A stretch of 64,000 nucleotides of DNA from Scytalidium lignicola (taxonomy: Eukaryota > Ascomycota > Leotiomycetes), in NCBI GenBank assembly GCA_002812745.2, contig NCSJ02000079.1:62001-126000 (forward strand), written 5' to 3'. Below are positions 44,053 to 56,841 of the stretch, in pieces. Numbering within the stretch: position 1 is the stretch's first letter; the number at the start of each line of letters is the position of its first letter. Below the pieces are notes generated by a model that worked only from the letters and a program-made list of their open reading frames with translations, ran no database searches and was not told where the DNA came from. The translations under genes and the position numbers were made by a program.

Positions 44053-46125
44053 ATGAATTTCGGGGCGAGCGACATCATAATAGTTATTGAATATGCTCGG
44101 ACACTCTACCGTCGTTGCAGAGATGCTGGCGGGGAATATGATGAGATTAGCAGAGAGGTTCGAGGACTTCACACGGTTCTTCGACACCTGAAATACGAAG
44201 TTGAAGCTCCTGAATCGCCCTTGAACCGCGACAGAGCAAAATGGAGTCGCCAACTCTCTCCAATAATTGGCGATTGCGATTATACATTGAAGCAGTTAGA
44301 CCAGCTGATCGAGAAATACGGTCGGCTTGCTGGCAGCGACAGGTCCCCTACCTCGCCGCGAATCCTATGGGACAAGTTTCGATTTGGAAGTAATGAAATG
44401 GATCAATTAGGTGTGATCAGGGTCAAGCTGATATCACATAAGACAAGCTTGATATTACTTTTGGACACGATACAGTTACGCCAATCCGGGAACGTATCGA
44501 ACGCTTTAGAGACCCACGGCGACCAGCTGGAAGTTATTCTAGATAAGGTAGACAACATTGCGGAGCGCATGGGTCAGAGGTCCAGATCGACCTTTACCAC
44601 TTATGACGACGATGATAAGGAAGTTTGGAAACAGTTTCGAAGAGAACTTATTGCTGAAGGGTTCTCGAGTGACGTATTGCAACAACATAAAGTATTCCAT
44701 CCACTCTAGTGGAACGGACAGTTGCTGATCTTTATAGGATGTTCTTCGAGCCTATATTCGCGAAATCGATCAGGAAGGCCTCTTAGATGAGACATCACCT
44801 AGTACCAACCTAGGCCCTGGAGTGAACCCAGAGCGGTGGTTAGAAGGCGTGAAAGCTACCCCATCTGAGGCACCACCTCCATTTAGTGCTTCAAATACTG
44901 GTTCGGATGAGTCTCTAAAGGAGATGCTTGCTTTGGAGGACAATATGAAATTCCCTCAATCGATAAAGACTGAAAGGCGAAAGCCAGAGCTGTGAGTGGC
45001 ACTTGTCTCAGATTCATACCTGAGCATAAATCTGACAATGTAAAAGTGGCCCTCCAATGGGACGTACAAAAGGCAAAACTATTGCAAGGCAATCTCTGCC
45101 TATACCAAAACTCATCACTCCGACGGAAAAGGAACCGTTTTACTTGAACACAGATGACTCAGATAGCGAAGACTGTGATACCCAATCATTCAATTCATCG
45201 GCAATGATCATTAGAACCACTGATCTTATCAAGTCAAGTCAAGCGTCACAGACAATGCCTCCAGGCTCGCCCGCCAGTTATAGAAGCCAAGGGTACCTAG
45301 ATGAAGGACCCGCAAAGTCAATTGCATACCAACCAAAGAAGCAACCAGAATTGGACTCTCCTTCCCAACCTGGAGCTATACCAATCCCCGGACGAAGCCC
45401 AAGGTTAGAATCTAATAAACTAGCACCTGATTCCTATGGAAACGAGATACCTCCAAACGCGAAATGGACACAGATAAGACGCCGTCTAGTATCCCCAGAG
45501 GTTCTCGAGCAAGATGGGGTACGATATGAAGCGTGAGTAAATTAAAGCCGCACCGAAAGCAGCTCCACACTAACTTTTCACTAGCTATCCGGAATTCGTA
45601 GCCATACTAGGAGTCTTAAGTCGAAAGGAAATAGAAAACCTCGCAGCACGCTCCAAAGTCATCAGAGACGCACGAGCAAAGCTCAACTACCAACCCCAGC
45701 CACCAAAGCCCCCACGACCAATCACCATCCCTTTGCAACAGCATTTGAGACCCGATACACCTTCAACCTCAGAAAGTGAATCTTCAGGCGACGACCATCG
45801 CCGTCATCCTAAGCACTCTAAATCCTATACTAGCTCCGCGGTCGGATCTTCTTCCGTAAGGTCGGGTTATCCCAATCCATATGGTGTCCCACCAGAACCA
45901 TCATCCTCGCGCCCGATATCCTTACCCTCACATCATTCATATGATGAAAGAGATTCTTCTCGAAGGAGACGTACATCAAACTCCCGGTCGAGGGAGAAAG
46001 AGAAGGATCCGATGTATAAGGAGTCTCAGAGGAAGAGGTGGAGGGAGAACCTTACCGCTGCAGGAATCGGTGGAGCAGCTGTAAGCTTACTGAATGTCTT
46101 GGCCGAAGCTGCAGAAGGCCTTTGA
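44053..46125 (+). CDS. DUF8035 protein with STAND-like N-terminal helical domain
   Basis: Exons 44053-44691, 44738-44991, 45047-45532 and 45585-46125 give 639 residues. The N-terminal 210 residues (MNFGASDIIIVIEYARTLYR, EYDEISREVRGLHTVLRHLK, SPIIGDCDYTLKQLDQLIEKY) are an all-helical domain of the kind found at the front of fungal STAND and NLR-like proteins, but no NACHT or NB-ARC domain follows. Next come a disordered region and the DUF8035 block TQIRRRLVSPEVLEQDGVRYEAYPEF...LSRKEIENLAARSKVIRDAR. The tail is basic (SRRRRTSNSRSREKEK) and ends in a hydrophobic glycine-containing segment AAGIGGAAVSLLNVLAEAAE. Introns were placed to keep those blocks in frame. Function is unknown; a signalling or incompatibility role is only a suggestion from the N-terminal domain. 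Confidence 0.8.
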
Positions 46126-48890
46126 ATTAACTCATTCTCGGGCCATTATCGGCCAACACTTCTCTTCTATTGTATCTCATGAATTCCAGGTATACCGTTG
46201 GTGGATATCTATAATCCTGTTAACATGGCAATGTCTTCTAAATGCATTACAACTTTATTTCCCTTGTCTCCGTCCATTCTGGGTACGGTTTTAGGGCTTC
46301 AGCGTTAGCATATGATATTGAATTTTGGGCGGAATACTGTTGTACGATCTGAAGATGTAACTAGCTTCTTGAACTTGTCCCTTCGTTTTGATATACAAGT
46401 ATATATAGCATATATCATTTAGATTGTTCTTCTACAGAAGTTTATCTGAACAGCATTGTCAAGATCAATAGCATAGATATAGTGAAAAATATCTATTAAA
46501 CAACAGATATTGCAAGCGATGTACTAGTAGGTCAACCAAAGGGAGGGTTGTAGCCTGTAGCTAATAGGTGCAGATTAAAAACAAAAGGCCTTGGGAGACA
46601 AGTTGCGACTTTTCGAGGTGCAATGCTCCTACAGACATGCAACAAAACTTTTAGCCGGCGTAAATATACAATCTCATAGGCCATGACCAAACACGACCTT
46701 GGTATTCCATTGCCAAGCCTCGCCTTTTTTTGATATGTTAGCGATCCTTCTTAGAAAAGGCGAGAAACTGAGTGTTTTTTAGATCTGTTATATATATAAT
46801 TTCCCCTTTCTTTCTCAGTGTTCTTTTTTCCCCTTCAGACTGGATTGCTGGCATCTTTGGTATTTTTCAAGAGTTTTGTGGCACGTATTAAGAAGGTGGC
46901 TGTCCCCCACGAAATATCACTAGGGAAATGATGTATGAGGAAGTCTCCATGGAATTCCAATTACTGTCAGTCACCTCGAACTATAATTTTGAAGTTGTCT
47001 TAAGGACACATAAATTGCCATATACTAAAACTACGATGTTGGATGGTCATCCACAGTTTCTAGTTACAATGCTGTATTGGTGTATTGGTTAGCTTTGCCA
47101 CGATTCGATTAAGTCTATGCTATGGGAAACAGGTGACTTTAAATGGCATACTAACTAATAGTTAATTCCACAAGACACTACTACAGGAGGGAGGCAACAT
47201 TGCATTGACTGCTCTTGAAGCCTTTCAGACATGACACGTATCCCTCTTTCTCTCTCAATATTTCTAGAGTCTTCTATAACACAAGCAACATGCTATAGTC
47301 ATGGGCATAGAGCTACACGCAGAAGGCCGCCAAGAATATCATCTTCATGCCTTGTACCCCTATAATTTACATCGTCTTTCGGGGGGTTCGCCACGAAAGA
47401 AGAGCTCAGGTGCCAGTCTGATGCTAACAACGTTTACTCGGTCCAAAGATCCTTCACTGATTGCTGAATAGAGAAGTTAGGCCATTTGCCAGCTCATCCA
47501 GGAGCACAAACAGAGAGACCACGCCAAAATACGAAGTATCCAGTTGCCCGAGTTGTGGCTGTGCCAGGCTGGGCGTTGGGTGATGCAAGTAATATTCAGG
47601 GACATTAAAATCCCTCAAAGATGCTTACAGGTACAGGTACATTCCCTGAAACCTTTTTGTTTACTGTTTACCATGTATAATGAGCCCAGCTTATGATTAA
47701 GGAGCAGCCAAAAGGAACTCCAAGCACCCGACTTTGGGGGAGACACACACGGATGTGGTTCAACTGCTATGGACAAGACGGCAGATCCCTTCGCCTGGGC
47801 TCTCGCGCAACTCTGTCCGCCAGCTCCGTGATTGGTTCGATGGGGCTACCCAGTACGGGAACATCGTGAGGCTTGCTGTTTTGGTGCTTAGTTGGCTGCA
47901 ACGCGACCCAAAACATGGAAAATTGCATTGCGGAATACAGTAGGGCACATATCGATCCAGCCAATGTGCGTCATTAGCCGTTGCCCGACGGTGGCAAGAC
48001 GATGCGCCGACGTCCTAGAACGTCGTGAACGTCTCTTCCCCCATGCCGGGCTGGCGAATCAATCTCCGCGAGCCCTGCACGACCTTGTTGTCCACCGTCC
48101 TATTACGAATTGCCGGCCTGCCCGCCCATCTCGACCAAAGCGAGACTCCTGAAATGGATGTGCTGCACTCAAGCAGGAGAAAGAGCAGGAAGAAAAAGAA
48201 AGCAGACAACGTGCCAAAGAGGCGAGCTTGGGTGGTGTGTTGAGTGATAAATGGCCTGAAAGTACGTCCGTTCTCCGTAAATGCCTTTTCTTTTTTCNTT
48301 TTTTGGCTTGACAGAGAGATATGTTGCCTGACGGTGACTGGGTGACGTTGCGGGGCCAGGCCCTTAGTCAGCAGGCTCAGCTCCCCCGACCAGTCTANGA
48401 GTAAATAAAATACCTCCGTCGTCAGAGTTGTCTCCAGTTGGCTGTGTGGCCGCTAGCAACGACGCCAATGAACCCCCCCCTGCCCCCCCCTGCACCGCGA
48501 AGCTTTCCTGCCAAGATGCGAAACGCAGTCAGGGTCATTCCGGGGTCCTGGTCCAGTCAGGGCAAGCTGCGGCCCCTTATTAGAAAGGAGGGGTTGTTTT
48601 GCTCGCTCTTCCTCCTGAGAGTGAATCCTGCCCCTCCACGTCAACTCCAGATCTGATATAACTTCCCCCCCCTCTCTGCCTTCTGCTCTGTCTTTCTTCT
48701 TCTTCTTCCCATCCACAAAGTTTACTCGACTTCTGGATTCAAGTAACACAACCATCCCTTTTTTATACCCATCCAAACTTCAACTTTTCATCTTCTCTTT
48801 TGCAACCCCGCTAAGCTTCTACGTCATCTATCCAGAACCCCCACTACAACAAAAAAAACACAAAACACCGCTCAATTCAACACCGCAACC
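46126..48890. other. 2.8 kb intergenic region before glutamate decarboxylase
   Basis: No gene supported; short frames at 47734-48243 on both strands look like chance. One copy of the ACAGACATGCAACAAAACTT motif lies at 46631-46650. Ns at 48298 and 48398 flag weak assembly. A pyrimidine-rich stretch at 48660-48800 fits the glutamate decarboxylase promoter and leader. Confidence 0.55.
46629..46653 (+). repeat. Copy of GACATGCAACAAAACTTTT motif
   Basis: This copy matches those at 17285-17840 and the reverse copy at 50964-50988; the shared core is ATGCAACAAAACTTTT, give or take one or two bases. It lies 0.5 kb downstream of the DUF8035 gene on the same strand. Confidence 0.6.
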
Positions 48891-50662
48891 ATGGTTCATC
48901 TCGCCTCCATCCCTAATGACGACGACATCAGCACCGCCCCGATTACTTCGGGCATGCGGAGGTTCTCCCTCAACAACGACACCTTTACGGCCAGCGTCTA
49001 CGGTTCCAAGTTCGCCGCTCAGGACCTTCCCAAACATGAGATGCCCGAGCATGAAATGCCAAAGGAGGTTGCTTACCGGATGATCAAGGATGATTTGTCT
49101 CTCGACGGAAACCCAATGCTCAAGTACGATGTCATTTTCCATAAAAGAATTCGAGCTTCTTTGTTTGCTGACCCAAACACTCTAGCTTAGCTTCGTTCGT
49201 CACGACGTATATGGTGCGTCGAGCTTTCCCCACAAGCTGTGCCAGGCCGAAGTTCCCGTGCTCCGGCTGCACAACACGGCATAGACTTAAATTCTCTTTT
49301 GCAGAACATAATTAACAATAAACAGGAGAAAGAGGTTGAGGACCTCATGACGGAATCATTTTCAAAAAACTTCATCGACTACGAAGAATACCCACAGAGT
49401 GCCGATATCCAAAACCGATGTGTATCCATGATCGGTCGTCTCCTCAATGCACCAACCGAGGATGAGAATGCTAATGCGGTCGGCACATCAACTGTCGGCT
49501 CTTCGGAGGCCATTATGCTTGCCGTCCTCGCTATGAAGAAGCGCTGGCAGAAGGCTCGCAAGGCTGCCGGAAAGTCAACGGATAGACCTAATATCGTCAT
49601 GTCTTCTGCGGTCCAGGTTTGCTGGGAAAAAGCGGCTAGGTATTTCGAAGTGGAGGAGAAATTTGTGTACTGCACGCCCGATCGATATGTGATTGATCCC
49701 CAGCAGGCCGTGGACCTGGTGGACGAGAACACCATCGGTATCTGCGCTATCCTAGGTACAACATATACCGGACAGTACGAGGATGTCAAAGCCATCAACG
49801 ATCTCTTAATTGAGAAGAAGCTCGATACTGTCATTCATGTGGATGCGGCGAGCGGTGGTTTCGTGGCACCGTTTGTTGTTCCAGACCTCGAGTGGGATTT
49901 CAGGCTTGAAAGGGTCGTTTCGATCAACGTCAGTGGTCACAAGTATGCGTACCCTTACATCACAATATTCCCACACTATACTAACTCATACCTTGTAGAT
50001 ACGGTCTCGTATACCCGGGTGTAGGATGGGTTGTTTGGAGATCCTCAGAATATCTTCCCCAAGAATTAGTCTTCAATATCAACTACCTCGGTGCCAACCA
50101 ATCGTCCTTCACCCTCAACTTCTCCAAAGGTGCTTCCCAAGTCATTGGACAATACTACCAACTCATCCGTCTCGGCAAGCGTGGATATCGTTCAATCATG
50201 AAGAATCTAACTAACACTGCTGATTACCTTTCCGACTCCCTCGAAGAGCTCGGTTTCCTCATAATGTCAGAAAAGAGTGGAACCGGTCTCCCACTTGTAG
50301 CCTTCCGCCTTGATCCCAACGTCACTAGGAACTACGACGAGTTCCATCTTGCCCACCACCTCCGATCTCGAGGTTGGGTCGTACCGGCCTACACCATGGC
50401 CCCACATACAGAAGATATGAAGATGCTGAGGGTTGTGGTCCGAGAAGATTTCACCAAGTCTCGATGTGATTCTCTCCTTTGTGATATCAAACTCTGCATG
50501 GACTTGCTTGATACAATGGATAGGGATGCTATCAAGAAGCACGAGGAGTTCGTCAAGAACCACATTTCACATTCACACAAATCCAGCCACAATCATCCAA
50601 AGTTTATGAAGGAACAACATAGTTTACAAGGCAAGACTGGTAAGACTCATGCCGCTTGTTAA
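48891..50662 (+). CDS. Glutamate decarboxylase
   Basis: PLP enzyme turning glutamate into GABA and CO2, the entry to the GABA shunt, used in stress and spore metabolism. Exons 48891-49123, 49186-49213 (28 nt), 49326-49942 and 49999-50662 give 513 residues. Family blocks: [83 protein letters not shown] and [13 protein letters not shown]. The PLP lysine is in [18 protein letters not shown] (Lys about 293), split by the last intron. An upstream in-frame acceptor at 49304 would add seven residues (NIINNKQ); 49325 was chosen because [15 protein letters not shown] reads as the family does. The C-terminus is His-rich and has no obvious calmodulin site. It converges on a PLP homeostasis gene. Confidence 0.94.
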
Positions 50663-50963
50663 AGGGACTTAGGTGTTTGGTAAATTAGGCAGAAACATGA
50701 TAGGTACAATATAACGAAACATTTCAGTACGCGTATAGCTCAAGATCGTACCATCTTTTTTATAATTTTTTATAATTTTTTANTTTCTTTCAGATATAAT
50801 CAAATGCAATACTACCCAATTCAATCCCAGCCCTACTTCCCCTCTCCACTTAATTCAATGCAATGACACCCCCAAGAAATCTGGGCGGAATCTCGATTAG
50901 GTAAGGTGCAGACAACCACACGGCTCTACCCGGCTGGGTCTCAGCCATGGCTCAAGGCGGGAC

Positions 50964-50988
50964 AAAAGTTTTGTTGCACATCTGAGTG
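50964..50988 (-). repeat. Reverse-strand copy of the GCAACAAAACTTTT motif
   Basis: The reverse complement reads ACTCAGATGTGCAACAAAAC followed by TTTTG, the best match to the copy at 46629-46653. On this strand it lies about 0.7 kb downstream of the YggS-like gene. Confidence 0.6.
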
Positions 50989-51106
50989 CAGACCCGAAAA
51001 TGCTGAAGTCGGCGTCATGGTGGTTTGATTAGTTATTCAGCTTGGGAGTGTTTGGGGTATCTTATAGGGGTGTGTGGTGAACGAAGGAGTCAGCAGAATG
51101 TGGTGT

Positions 51107-51120
51107 GGGGGGGGGGGGGG
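51107..51120 (+). repeat. Poly-G run (14)
   Basis: Fourteen consecutive G bases in the printed sequence. The length is unreliable in a draft assembly with homopolymer problems. Confidence 0.8.
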
Positions 51121-51210
51121 TTAAGTAGGGAAAAAAATGAGAGAGGATTCAATTGGTGAGTAAAATTAGGAAATGTATAAATAATAATTGAATCTGAAAC
51201 ACGGGTTGCT

Positions 51211-51246
51211 GAGGATGAGGATGAGGATGAGGATGAGGATGAGGAT
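51211..51246 (+). repeat. (GAGGAT)6 microsatellite
   Basis: Six perfect hexamer units in a non-coding convergent region. A candidate variable marker. Confidence 0.9.
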
Positions 51247-51664
51247 GAAAGTTCGTATGCTTGAAACGTTGGGATGAGTCAGACTAATTAATACAGTACA
51301 GTATAGGTTATTAGTAGGGAGCGGAGGCGGAGAAGAGGATGGCTTCTGAAGATGTGGAATTATTATTTTATTTTCTTGAGGGAATGGTGGTGTTGTGTGT
51401 GATTTGGAATAAATAATAACTTGTAGGAATAATTGATATTGGTGATCTCAAAATATTTATATAGGATGAATGTATCCGTATATTGTTGGCAAAAATGGCA
51501 AGACTCTAAAGGGATATATATCAGCGGTTGATATACCTATTCACCATTTGAAACCCATCCTTTCGTCAACCATTATATCAAACAACTTCGTCTACCACTC
51601 ATCAAGTGAATCACAGCCATATCCCAAGAAACCTTCAAGTAATTAAACGATTCAATATATTTCC

Positions 51665-52728
<1,064 letters not shown>

Positions 52729-53362
52729 CGTGCTGGAGTTGGGATGGACAAAAAGTGCAGGGATGGTGATGTTTTTGTGGGTGGATCAATGATTATCCGG
52801 ATGCGGGGCTCGGAATATTTTCTCNTTTTTTCTCTAGGTTTTGATTTTTGTGAACTGAAAGGATATTAGCTGGAGGCCAAAATTTATTGCTGTTATTAAA
52901 TCTAGACGGTTAAGTAATTAGCCCATAAGCTGTAAAGAATGACTTGGAAGGTGAGGGATGCTCTTTTTATAGCTGCTCTGAAGCCAATGAAATGGAAGAT
53001 GCCTCGGCATTTTAGGGTACGTATTTTAAAGGTCACAGTTATTCAACAAAAATGGGACAGAAAATGCTTCAGTTTATCAAGCCTGCTTCAACAGCGGCTG
53101 AGAACTTTTATATTAATTCAGGTATATAAACCTGATATAGAATGGAGAGGTAATAACCAATCAAGAAGGGCGCTTTCTCTTCAGCTGCCCGGGTTGTTCA
53201 TCCCTATATCCCAAAATATCCCCATATCCTAAACAAAATCCTGAAACTCCGAATTCCCCACCCTCTGTTTGTCTTCCGTAGACTCCCATGCAATATTATA
53301 TTCATATCAGATCGCCTCCAGTCGAAAAGATTTTTATGTCATTATACAAAAAATTGTTTCTT
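52729..53362. other. Intergenic region, bHLH gene 3' side / YggS-like promoter
   Basis: 634 bases between two minus-strand genes; contains an N at 52825 beside a T run. No gene or clear site is seen. Confidence 0.55.
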
Positions 53363-54190
53363 TTAAACCCTTGGCTTCCATTGTGCTTGCATCATGCCTA
53401 GTTGTTGGGAGAGTCTCTTGTTCTTCTTCTCTAAAGCTGCGATATATTCAATAGCACCGGTCAAGATGGCTGCCTTGCTTCGCTTTCTTCGGCAAACTCC
53501 CATCTCTTCCTCTGATGACGATAGTGGTGATGCTCGGAGTGCGGGAAGACTGTTTTGAAGGGCGAGAATACGCTCGTTAAGGTTCATCCGGTAACGTTTC
53601 TCAATTGCGTTGTGACTGCATTTCCTTGTCTTGGGCGCTGGGGCACCGTCTCTTGTTGACGGGCGTTTTGTTGCAGTTTGAGGTGCTGGCTTGGTTCTTG
53701 GTTGTGGGGAAGGCGAGCGGGAAGAGATTGAAGAGACAGAGCCGGCTGTGGGGTAAGAGCTCATCGGTGAGAGAGGGAGAGTGAAGTCATTGTTCCGGCC
53801 CATGGCGATAGCAAGGAGGTTGGCTTGCTCCTCGTTTGACAAGGGAAGAGTGAAGTCGGTTTGGCCTTCGGCACTGGGTAGGGGCGCGTCTTGAGACCAT
53901 GACAGGTCAAGAAGAGCTGAAGGAGAGAGACATGGTTCCTTTTTCACTTCAGGAGGGATGTTGGTGAATTCCTCAGAGGCAATTGCATCCTTGCCACCGA
54001 AGAGTGGGTCAGAGAAGTTGGAGTCTTGGTTGAAGCCATCGTATGGGAAGTAGTCCCAGGAAGCTTCAACCGGGCTGTCTTCGAAGCTAGAAAGGCTGGT
54101 CTCTGGAGAGATGTCACGATCCTCGAGGTCGAATTTGAAGTCATTCCATTGATCCGAAGCATAGTTTGGGAGGACTGGGCTTTCAGACAT
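53363..54190 (-). CDS. SREBP-like basic helix-loop-helix transcription factor lacking membrane segments
   Basis: Single exon, 275 residues. The bHLH domain begins with the basic region RKCSHNAIEKRYRMNLNERI (His193, Glu197 and Tyr200). Tyrosine at that position in place of arginine is the hallmark of SREBP-type factors, which bind sterol elements as well as E-boxes. Helix 1 (LALQNSLPAL), a Ser-rich loop and helix 2 (KAAILTGAIEYIAALEKKNKRL) follow, and the protein stops within 25 residues. The two membrane spans of true SREBPs are absent, as in the soluble fungal SrbB type. The N-terminal half is acidic with two copies of DFTLPLS (112-118 and 135-141), a possible activation motif. A hypoxia or sterol role is inferred from family likeness. 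Confidence 0.85.
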   Translation of the reverse strand: MSESPVLPNYASDQWNDFKFDLEDRDISPETSLSSFEDSPVEASWDYFPYDGFNQDSNFSDPLFGGKDAIASEEFTNIPPEVKKEPCLSPSALLDLSWSQDAPLPSAEGQTDFTLPLSNEEQANLLAIAMGRNNDFTLPLSPMSSYPTAGSVSSISSRSPSPQPRTKPAPQTATKRPSTRDGAPAPKTRKCSHNAIEKRYRMNLNERILALQNSLPALRASPLSSSEEEMGVCRRKRSKAAILTGAIEYIAALEKKNKRLSQQLGMMQAQWKPRV

Positions 54191-56165
54191 GATTGGCTAG
54201 ATTAGGTTAGGTCAGCAAGAAAGGCCATAACCGATTGGCTGGAGATGGATGATGCTAACCTGCGAGTATCTGGGCACAGGCACTGATTGGGAAGGGCGAA
54301 CGCTCATTGCCATCAATTGGAAAAAAGATTTTGTGGATGTTGGGATTGGATCTAATCTGGGAGATGGAAGAGCTGATGTAGATAAGATGGAACCGGTGTT
54401 TGAATCGGGATTAGATAAACTTGATGGAGGTCGAGGTTATTTTTGAGGCTTGGTGTGTCGATGGAACAGCCCCAGAGTAACCGGCGTGCATCATATATTT
54501 GTAGATTGGCACGATAGGCCATGGAAAAGATCTCAACCCGGTATATCTCGAGGCGCCAATTTGGGTAAGTGAGACTGCGGAGACCATTCCTCGCACAGAG
54601 AATCCCCATCCTCGGCCATGATGTAAGAGGACATACTGAGACGTTTCCCAAACGGCCAGGACACTACCGTGGGAGGGTCCCGCGGGTGGAAGGAGCGCGC
54701 TTTTGCACATGATTTCTGCAGCTGTCGGAGCCCTCCGACACTGGCGTCGGGGGCGTCACGGGTCGCTTGAGAGCGCCTGCTCGCCACCCATCGAAAGGCA
54801 TCAGGCCACTTCAGGTACAAACCGCGCGAGTCCAAGGAAGCTTTAGGGAAGCGCGCAGCCCTGTGAGGCAGTTCTGTGTCAATCGTCTCAATCGGCATCT
54901 CTGACAGGTCCCTCATCAACCGCATTCGGCCTTAGCCCGCCCAAGGAGGGAAGTTTTATTCGAGGGAGCCACTTCCAGAACCCGCGGAAGCTATGGCCAG
55001 CCACGGACCCAGCGTGCCAGTTCGAGCCACACCAACTTGCAAGTTCTAGGCCGCTTGGAGCTACGGGGAAAGCTCCAATGCGAGGGCACGCACTCCGCAT
55101 GGGGTTTCCCTATGGGGGGGATTTAACCATGGTGAATGTTTGGGACGGACTGCGGGAAAGCTACATGAACGAAGGTCTGACGTCGCCGACTTTTGCATGC
55201 AAAGTGATAGGCCGGAGCAACTTCTCCAGCCAAATAATGTCGACGATGGTCTAGAATCGATAATAACCCAGGGAAAATGCTCCCGCGGGAAGGTGTGGAA
55301 TCCCGAGGAGACCGCGCCCTACTAACTTTAAACGAGTGCTTCCGGTTGAAGGATTATCCAACTGGCCGAAGAGAGTACGGGAATACGTCCGACGAATTTT
55401 TACAAGCGGTCCAATGGATACGCGGCTGATACACATTCACAACCAAAAACATCCGTGTTCGTACTGGATCCTACTGGGAGAGGAACCCTGAATCGCACGA
55501 CTTGAAGGAAACTCCCGGAGAAGCAGGGAGAGGCAGAGAGCACTTGGACGATTTGGAGTATCAGAAAGTGCAGTTGTCAGGAGAAAACCCATTTTAATCA
55601 CGAGTGTTTTTGTTTGCAAAGTTGCACGAGCATCAGCACGAGGCTGTTAAAACATTTTTCGTCTTGAAGCCTTGCTCTCTTTGTAGCATCTCTGTTTCTT
55701 CGTAATTTCTGAAAGATCGTGATCGAAGAGATTATTCCGGAACCTCCCAAAAAAATGTCGGAGGATATTCTATGATTATTATGGATGTAATATGTGTTTA
55801 TTATGCATACGAAGAGCTGACTACGCGCATGAAACATGCAGTCATCCTTCTCCTTGGTCGCCGTTCACCAACCAAACCTCCAAATAATAAGTTAGTAAGA
55901 ATAGCACCGGTAACTTACGTCCGTACAAGTATGAATATATACATATCCGGTTTGTTCGCTGTTTGCCGTGGACCCGTAACCGTACCCGCACAAATCCCGA
56001 GAGCAAGTAATTAAGTAAATTGATTCGACGGACAAAAACAAACCCTCAAATAAACAACAGCCTCATGCACCCCCCTGGACCGCATTTTGCGCGGCCCCAC
56101 AACAAAGCATATCCGCGAATAGCCCCTCCCCCTTGTCCCGACCTACAGTGCCGTAGTACGGCAAT
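54191..56165. other. 2.0 kb intergenic region with a GC-rich block
   Basis: Upstream of the bHLH gene and downstream of the Hsp20 gene. The part at about 54650-55110 is clearly GC-richer than its surroundings and has open frames on the minus strand (54533-54925), but nothing protein-like is recognised. The remainder is AT-rich. Confidence 0.5.
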
Positions 56166-56841
56166 TCATCCCACAGGAATGGTCTTTTTTTCCGAGGCAG
56201 GTTGCTGCTCCTTCTTTGGTACCTCGATCTTCAAGATACCGTCTTCGAGAGTAGCGGTCATGGCATCGGCATCAACCGCTGCGGGAAATGTGAAGGAGCG
56301 TTGGAATTCTCCAAACTTACGCTCGTTGACTAGGTGCCGAGGAAAGGATGGTTTGGTAGCTTTTCCTGTTATTTCTCTTTCATTAGCTGTTCTTTCGTAA
56401 TAACCAAAAAGTTACTAAAAAAAAGGGAGGAAAGGACATACCCTCAGCTTTATTAGTCTTGGTAGCTGCATTCTCTTGGCTTTCTGCTGGAGCTCCTTCT
56501 TGAGTTTCTTCCCCTGCCTCCGCCTTCTCCAAGGCTGCCCATTTAACTGGAGTAACAACCGCTCTGATAATGAGCACTTGATTTTGCAACCACTCAACAG
56601 TAACTTGACTCTTCTTCTCTACTCCTGGCAGTTCCCCATCTAGCAGATATCGGTCTTCCGTCTCGATGACGTCGAATCTCGGACGACCAACCCCGCGGTG
56701 GGATTCTATTCCGTCATACTCATAGTATGGGTCGACACGATTTCGGAACTGCTGGTGGAGGGATTCCGAGAAACTGCTGTGGGGAAGCAGGGAGACGTGG
56801 TGGGGGTGGAGAATGCAAGATAAGGTTGACATAACTGGCAT
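56166..56841 (-). CDS. Small heat shock protein, Hsp20/alpha-crystallin family
   Basis: ATP-independent holdase that binds unfolding proteins. Exons 56841-56442 and 56365-56166 give 199 residues. The alpha-crystallin domain starts at PRFDVIETEDRYLLDGELPGV and QVTVEWLQNQVLIIRAVV. A charged Glu/Ala/Lys insert of about 40 residues (KAEAGEETQEGAPAES) follows. After a 76-nt intron come RKFGEFQRSFTFPAAVDADA and the conserved LEDGILKIEVPK (the G-x-L type motif), ending KKTIPVG. The insert in the middle of the domain is usual for fungal Hsp30-type proteins. Start at 56841 (MPVMSTL) with an alternative ATG at 56832. A palindrome with a stress-response-like AGGGG core sits about 110 bases upstream. Confidence 0.92.

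Larger units (their letters stand above)
50663..51664. other. Convergent intergenic region with simple repeats
   Basis: 1.0 kb between the convergent glutamate decarboxylase and YggS-like genes. It holds a reverse-strand GCAACAAAACTTTT motif (50964-50988), a 14-base G run, six GAGGAT units and a TACAGTACAGTA word at 51292. There is no coding evidence. Confidence 0.6.

Noticed and set aside
54533..54925. 130-codon minus-strand frame in GC-rich block
   Set aside because: No domain, no conserved composition; other frames are open in the same block.
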